The notes under the pieces were generated by a model, which made no database searches, was not told the DNA's origin, and saw nothing but the letters and a program-made list of their open reading frames with translations. Positions 60,736 through 64,000 of a stretch of 64,000 nt of DNA are shown here, in pieces. The stretch's first letter is position 1; every line of letters begins with the position of its first letter. The position numbers and the translations under genes are program-made. Source of the DNA: Paracoccaceae bacterium (lineage in GTDB: Bacteria > Pseudomonadota > Alphaproteobacteria > Rhodobacterales > Rhodobacteraceae); contig JAFMHK010000007.1 in the NCBI GenBank assembly GCA_017854585.1, forward strand, positions 58,200 to 122,199, in the 5' to 3' direction.

Positions 60736-63086
60736 TCCGCCGTTATATCGGACTGCTTCTGGTCGCGATAAGCCTGTTGTTCACGGCTTCGGTCGTGGCG
60801 CAAGAAACGGCACCCGCCGCCATTGATTATACCGCTTGGGAGGTTGCGGCGACGCGGGCCGAGAACCTGATGGATGGCGGCACCGCATCGACGGCGTTCT
60901 TCGAGAATTTGCGCAGTGATCTGGTGGACTGGCGCGCGCAGTTTCTGGTGGCGCAAACGACAAATCAGGCGCGGATCGATACGATTCAGGCGCAGATTGA
61001 TGCACTTGGCCCATTACCCGAAGGCGATGCAACGGAACCCCCCGCAATCGCCGAGCGGCGGACCGCGCTGGCGGCGCAACTGACGCTGGCGGAGGCCCCC
61101 CGGTTGAATGCCACGTCCGCCTATAATCGGGCAGACGGGTTGATCCGTGAAGTCGACACCTTGATGAGGGACCGTGAAACCCAACAACTAATCGAGTTGA
61201 ATCCGACCCCACTGAACCCGATCAACTGGGGCACGACACTGGCGGCACTGCGCGATGTTGCATTGTCGTTGAATGCGGACCTGACCTCGCGGGTTTCGAA
61301 CCCGTCCAACCGCGATGCCATGATCCAGACCGCGCCCATCAGTCTTGGGCTTCTGGTGCTGGGATTGCTGTTGTTGCTGCGCGGGCGTCGCTGGATGGCG
61401 CGGTTGACCGAACGGCTGCAATTGGGTGCCGTTCGGCGGGGACAGGTAACGGTGGCCTTCCTCGTGTCGCTGGGCCAGATGGCATTGCCGATCATCGGTG
61501 TCGGTCTGGTGGGCACTGCCCTGATCTCGACCGAGATGATCGGCCCCAACCTGAACGAGCTGATCCTTTCTATCATGGCGCTTTTGGGGTCGGTGTTCTT
61601 TTCCTTGTGGCTGGCGGGGAGGCTGTTTCCGTCGAATGTCAATCTGGATGCGGCACTGGAGTTCGATACGAACGCGCGCACGGCACTGCGCCGGATTGTC
61701 GTTGCGGTCGGGTTCTTGCTGGGTGTCGGCACGGTTACCGAAACGGTGGCCTCCTTCAACGAGATATCGCCCGCCAATCGCGGTGTGCTGTTGCTGCCGA
61801 TATATGTCGGCCTGTCGCTGGCCTATTGGCGACTGTCCAGCTTGCTGCGGGGGTCGCGGGCGGTGGATGATGGCAGCCCGGGCTTCAGCCAGCGTATCGT
61901 CGGTATGCTTGCGCAGGCGCTGATGCTTGTGGCTGTCTGCGGTCCAATTCTGGCAGCCATCGGCTATTTGAACGCAGCCGAGGCGATCATGACGCCTACG
62001 GCCCTGACTTTGGGGTTGTTGGGGGTGCTGGTGGCGTTGCAGGCCCCGATCCGTGACATTTACGCGGTGATCTCGCGCGGGACCGCCGAAAGCGCCGCCG
62101 AGTCGCTGATCCCGATCCTGATCAACTTCGCGCTGGCTTTTTCCGCGCTGCCGATGCTGGCGCTGATCTGGGGAATGCGGGTTGAACAGCTGACCGAAAT
62201 CTACACCGCCTTCTGGGGCGGGTTCAGGGTTGGCGGAACCACGATCACGCCGTCCACCATCTTGGCCGTGATCCTTGTCTTTGCGCTTGGCTATACGGCA
62301 ACGCGCCTGTTGCAGGGCGCGCTGAAAACGACCGTATTGCCACGGACACGGATGGATGCGGGCGCGCGGAACGCGATGACATCCGGCGTGGGTTACGTGG
62401 GGATCGCGCTTTCCGCGCTTATTGCCATCAACGCTGGCGGCATCGATCTGACCGCGCTTGGCTTTGTTCTGGGTGCGCTGTCTGTTGGCATCGGTTTTGG
62501 TTTGCAGAACGTGGTGTCGAACTTTGTCTCGGGTATCATTTTGCTGATCGAACGCCCGATCAGCGAGGGCGACTGGATCGAGGTCGGCGGCAATATGGGG
62601 ATCGTCAAGGACATCTCGGTGCGGTCCACCCGGATCGAAACCTTCGACAAGACTGACGTGATTGTGCCCAACGCCGATTTCATCAGCGGAACCGTGACCA
62701 ACTGGACGCGCGGCAACACGACCGGCCGCGCGATTGTCACGGTTGGCGTGGCTTACGGAACCGACACACGTCGCGTTCAGGAGATATTGCTTGAGATCGT
62801 GCGCACCGTTCCCGGCATCGCCGCCTATCCGGAACCCGGCGTTGATTTCCTTGGCTTCGGCGCGGATAGTCTTGATTTCCGTATCCGCGCGATTTTGCGG
62901 GATGTGAACACGTTGGTCGCCACCAAGACCGAGATCAACCACCTGATCGCGGAACGCTTTGTCGCCGAAGGGATCGAGATTCCCTTTGCGCAGCGCGATA
63001 TCTGGCTGCGCAACCCCGAGACGCTGTTTCAGGGCGCGCGCGCCAGCGTCACGCAAATGCCCCCCGACGGAGAGCCCCCCGCATGA
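60732..63086 (+). CDS. MscS-family mechanosensitive channel with DUF3772 periplasmic domain
   Basis: This 784-residue inner-membrane protein has a signal peptide (about residues 1-23), a helical periplasmic DUF3772 region (about 25-190), about ten transmembrane helices, and a C-terminal MscS core: GVGYVGIALSALIAINAGGIDLTALGFVLGALSVGIGFGLQNVVSNFVSGIILLIERPISEGDWIEVGGNMGIVKDISVRSTRIETFDKTDVIVPNADFIS. The Gly/Ala-rich TM3 and the beta-domain are complete. It would release solutes on hypo-osmotic shock. It is coupled to cysK upstream and to the AlaX gene downstream by ATGA overlaps. Confidence 0.92.
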   Translation: MIRRYIGLLLVAISLLFTASVVAQETAPAAIDYTAWEVAATRAENLMDGGTASTAFFENLRSDLVDWRAQFLVAQTTNQARIDTIQAQIDALGPLPEGDATEPPAIAERRTALAAQLTLAEAPRLNATSAYNRADGLIREVDTLMRDRETQQLIELNPTPLNPINWGTTLAALRDVALSLNADLTSRVSNPSNRDAMIQTAPISLGLLVLGLLLLLRGRRWMARLTERLQLGAVRRGQVTVAFLVSLGQMALPIIGVGLVGTALISTEMIGPNLNELILSIMALLGSVFFSLWLAGRLFPSNVNLDAALEFDTNARTALRRIVVAVGFLLGVGTVTETVASFNEISPANRGVLLLPIYVGLSLAYWRLSSLLRGSRAVDDGSPGFSQRIVGMLAQALMLVAVCGPILAAIGYLNAAEAIMTPTALTLGLLGVLVALQAPIRDIYAVISRGTAESAAESLIPILINFALAFSALPMLALIWGMRVEQLTEIYTAFWGGFRVGGTTITPSTILAVILVFALGYTATRLLQGALKTTVLPRTRMDAGARNAMTSGVGYVGIALSALIAINAGGIDLTALGFVLGALSVGIGFGLQNVVSNFVSGIILLIERPISEGDWIEVGGNMGIVKDISVRSTRIETFDKTDVIVPNADFISGTVTNWTRGNTTGRAIVTVGVAYGTDTRRVQEILLEIVRTVPGIAAYPEPGVDFLGFGADSLDFRIRAILRDVNTLVATKTEINHLIAERFVAEGIEIPFAQRDIWLRNPETLFQGARASVTQMPPDGEPPA

Positions 63087-63805
63087 CGCCTGATCCATTG
63101 TATCTGACCGCGCCCTATCGCAAGACCGCGACGGCGCGGGTTCTTGGCCTAACGGACGAGGGTGGGATCATCGTCGATAGCAGCCTGTTCTATCCGCGCG
63201 GCGGCGGGCAGCCGGGCGATAGCGGGTGGCTGTCATGGGACGGTGGGCGGGTCACCATCGCAACGACAGTCAAGGGCGAAGGAACGGCCGTCGTGCTGAT
63301 CCCGTCCGAGCCGCAGCCGCTGCCGCCCATCGGTGCGGAGGTGGAGCAGACATTGGATTGGGAACGCCGTTACGGCCACATGCGCATTCACACGGCGTTG
63401 CACCTGCTGTCGGTTGTCATTCCGCTTCCGGTGACGGGCGGCGCTGTCGCGGCCGATAAGGGCCGGCTTGATTTCGACATGCCCGACATGCCCGAGGACA
63501 AGGCCGTGCTGCAGGGCCGCTTGAACGCGCTGATCACGCGGGATCTGCCCGTCAGTGAAAGCTGGATCACCGACGCGGAACTGGATGCGAACCCCGGTCT
63601 GGTCAAGACGCTCTCTGTTCAACCGCCGCGTGGGGCAGGGCGCATCCGTCTGGTCCGTATCGGTGAGGGTGATCGTCAGATCGATCTGCAACCCTGCGGT
63701 GGCACGCACGTGGCGCGGACCGGTGAGATCGGAAAAGTCAGCCTGAGCAAGATCGAGAAGAAGGGCCGCCAGAACCGTCGCATCACAATCGTGCTTGATG
63801 GGTGA
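63083..63805 (+). CDS. AlaX-type alanyl-tRNA editing protein
   Basis: This free-standing editing domain clears Ser or Gly wrongly attached to tRNA(Ala). The 240-residue protein is the AlaX-M type: it has the N-terminal YPRGGGQPGDSGWLSWD block and lacks the C-Ala domain. The zinc ligands are HTALH (in MRIHTALHLLS) and the CGGTHV motif (QPCGGTHVARTGEIGKVSL). It is the last gene of the trgA-cysK-mscS run. A tRNA-Ser gene follows 105 bases later. Confidence 0.92.
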   Translation: MTPDPLYLTAPYRKTATARVLGLTDEGGIIVDSSLFYPRGGGQPGDSGWLSWDGGRVTIATTVKGEGTAVVLIPSEPQPLPPIGAEVEQTLDWERRYGHMRIHTALHLLSVVIPLPVTGGAVAADKGRLDFDMPDMPEDKAVLQGRLNALITRDLPVSESWITDAELDANPGLVKTLSVQPPRGAGRIRLVRIGEGDRQIDLQPCGGTHVARTGEIGKVSLSKIEKKGRQNRRITIVLDG

Positions 63806-63871
63806 GCGACAGGCGGCGATCTTCAAGATATGCTTTCCGAGGCCCCCGTTCAAGAAACAAGGGATTGCCCC

Positions 63872-63900
63872 TTGCACCCGCGCGCCAGTCTGGGCTATCC
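63872..63900 (+). promoter_or_regulatory. Probable promoter of tRNA-Ser
   Basis: A -35 TTGCAC (63872-63877) and a -10 CTATCC (63895-63900) are 17 bases apart, ending 10 bases before the tRNA. Confidence 0.45.
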
Positions 63901-63910
63901 GAACGCGCAC

Positions 63911-64000
63911 GGACAGTTGGCCGAGTGGTCGAAGGCGCACGCCTGGAAAGTGTGTAGGCGGGAGACCGTCTCGAGGGTTCGAATCCCTCACTGTCCGCCA
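63911..64000 (+). tRNA. tRNA-Ser(GGA)
   Basis: The acceptor stem GGACAGT pairs with ACTGTCC. The D-arm reads GGCCGAGTGGTCGAAGGC, the anticodon stem is CACGC/GTGTG and the loop CTGGAAA holds the anticodon GGA. The long variable arm (GCGGGAGACCGTCTCG region) and GGTTCGAATCC T-arm are typical of tRNA-Ser. The encoded CCA ends exactly at the last base of the window. Confidence 0.95.

Noticed and set aside
61188..63098. 636-aa minus-strand frame opposite the MscS gene
   Set aside because: Shadow frame with Arg/Gln/His-rich composition and no domain.

Overview
The window looks like chromosomal DNA of a Rhodobacterales alphaproteobacterium (Rhodobacteraceae, Roseobacter-like). The evidence is uniform high-GC coding, a ChpT phosphotransferase with a consensus CtrA site nearby, a trgA-trgB-cysK block as known from Rhodobacter sphaeroides, OlsBA ornithine-lipid genes, DUF3553 and PAS_5 proteins, and dispersed intergenic hairpin repeats of a kind common in this family. 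I see no insertion sequences, prophage, CRISPR array or ribosomal RNA. The DNA is gene-dense, with many ATGA/GTGA/TTGA start-stop overlaps. One tRNA gene, tRNA-Ser(GGA), ends exactly at the right edge.

Layout. 0-4.5 kb: a TRAP transporter operon with unusually large membrane subunits. 4.5-12.3 kb: a convergent family-5 (peptide-type) ABC importer operon on the minus strand, followed upstream by an AraC regulator gene; three CGACAT direct repeats lie just upstream of a sigma-70-like promoter for the importer. 12.5-25.8 kb: miaA, then the envelope supercluster pyrH-frr-uppS-cdsA-dxr-rseP-(51-aa membrane ORF)-bamA-skp-fabZ-lpxA-lpxI-lpxB. 25.9-35 kb: a YbaK deacylase, glnE plus an overlapping 91-aa gene, a GlxA-type regulator divergent from class II DAHP synthase, a PAS_5 protein, and yicC-gmk-gamma carbonic anhydrase. 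35-37.7 kb: chpT, a 61-aa DUF3553 gene, a CtrA box, then olsB-olsA.

37.6-45.6 kb: a ThiE-like protein lacking catalytic motifs, trmJ, ctaA, an M32 carboxypeptidase, a frameshifted small outer-membrane protein, an enoyl-CoA hydratase, a thioesterase, speD and rplM-rpsI. 45.8-52.8 kb: msrB-msrA, a DUF882 peptidase divergent from an L,D-transpeptidase, then lpxD-ACP-KAS (LpxD sits here and not in the bam-lpx cluster) and an IalB-like protein. 53-64 kb: a HerA-like ATPase, photolyase, a Cfa-like fatty-acid methyltransferase that has lost key bicarbonate ligands, trgA-trgB-cysK, a DUF3772 MscS channel, an AlaX editing protein and tRNA-Ser.

Functionally the window is dominated by envelope assembly (lipid A, isoprenoid carrier, phospholipid, ornithine lipid, BAM, peptidoglycan cross-linking) and by oxidative, light and tellurite stress defence. 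The most interesting leads are the photolyase/Cfa-like/TrgAB-CysK-MscS-AlaX block, the lpxD-ACP-KAS module, the ChpT-DUF3553-CtrA box-OlsBA neighbourhood, the AraC-linked CGACAT operator, the expanded TRAP permease, and a possible small RNA plus leader ORF before the HerA-like gene. All calls come from reading the sequence by eye; no database search was run.
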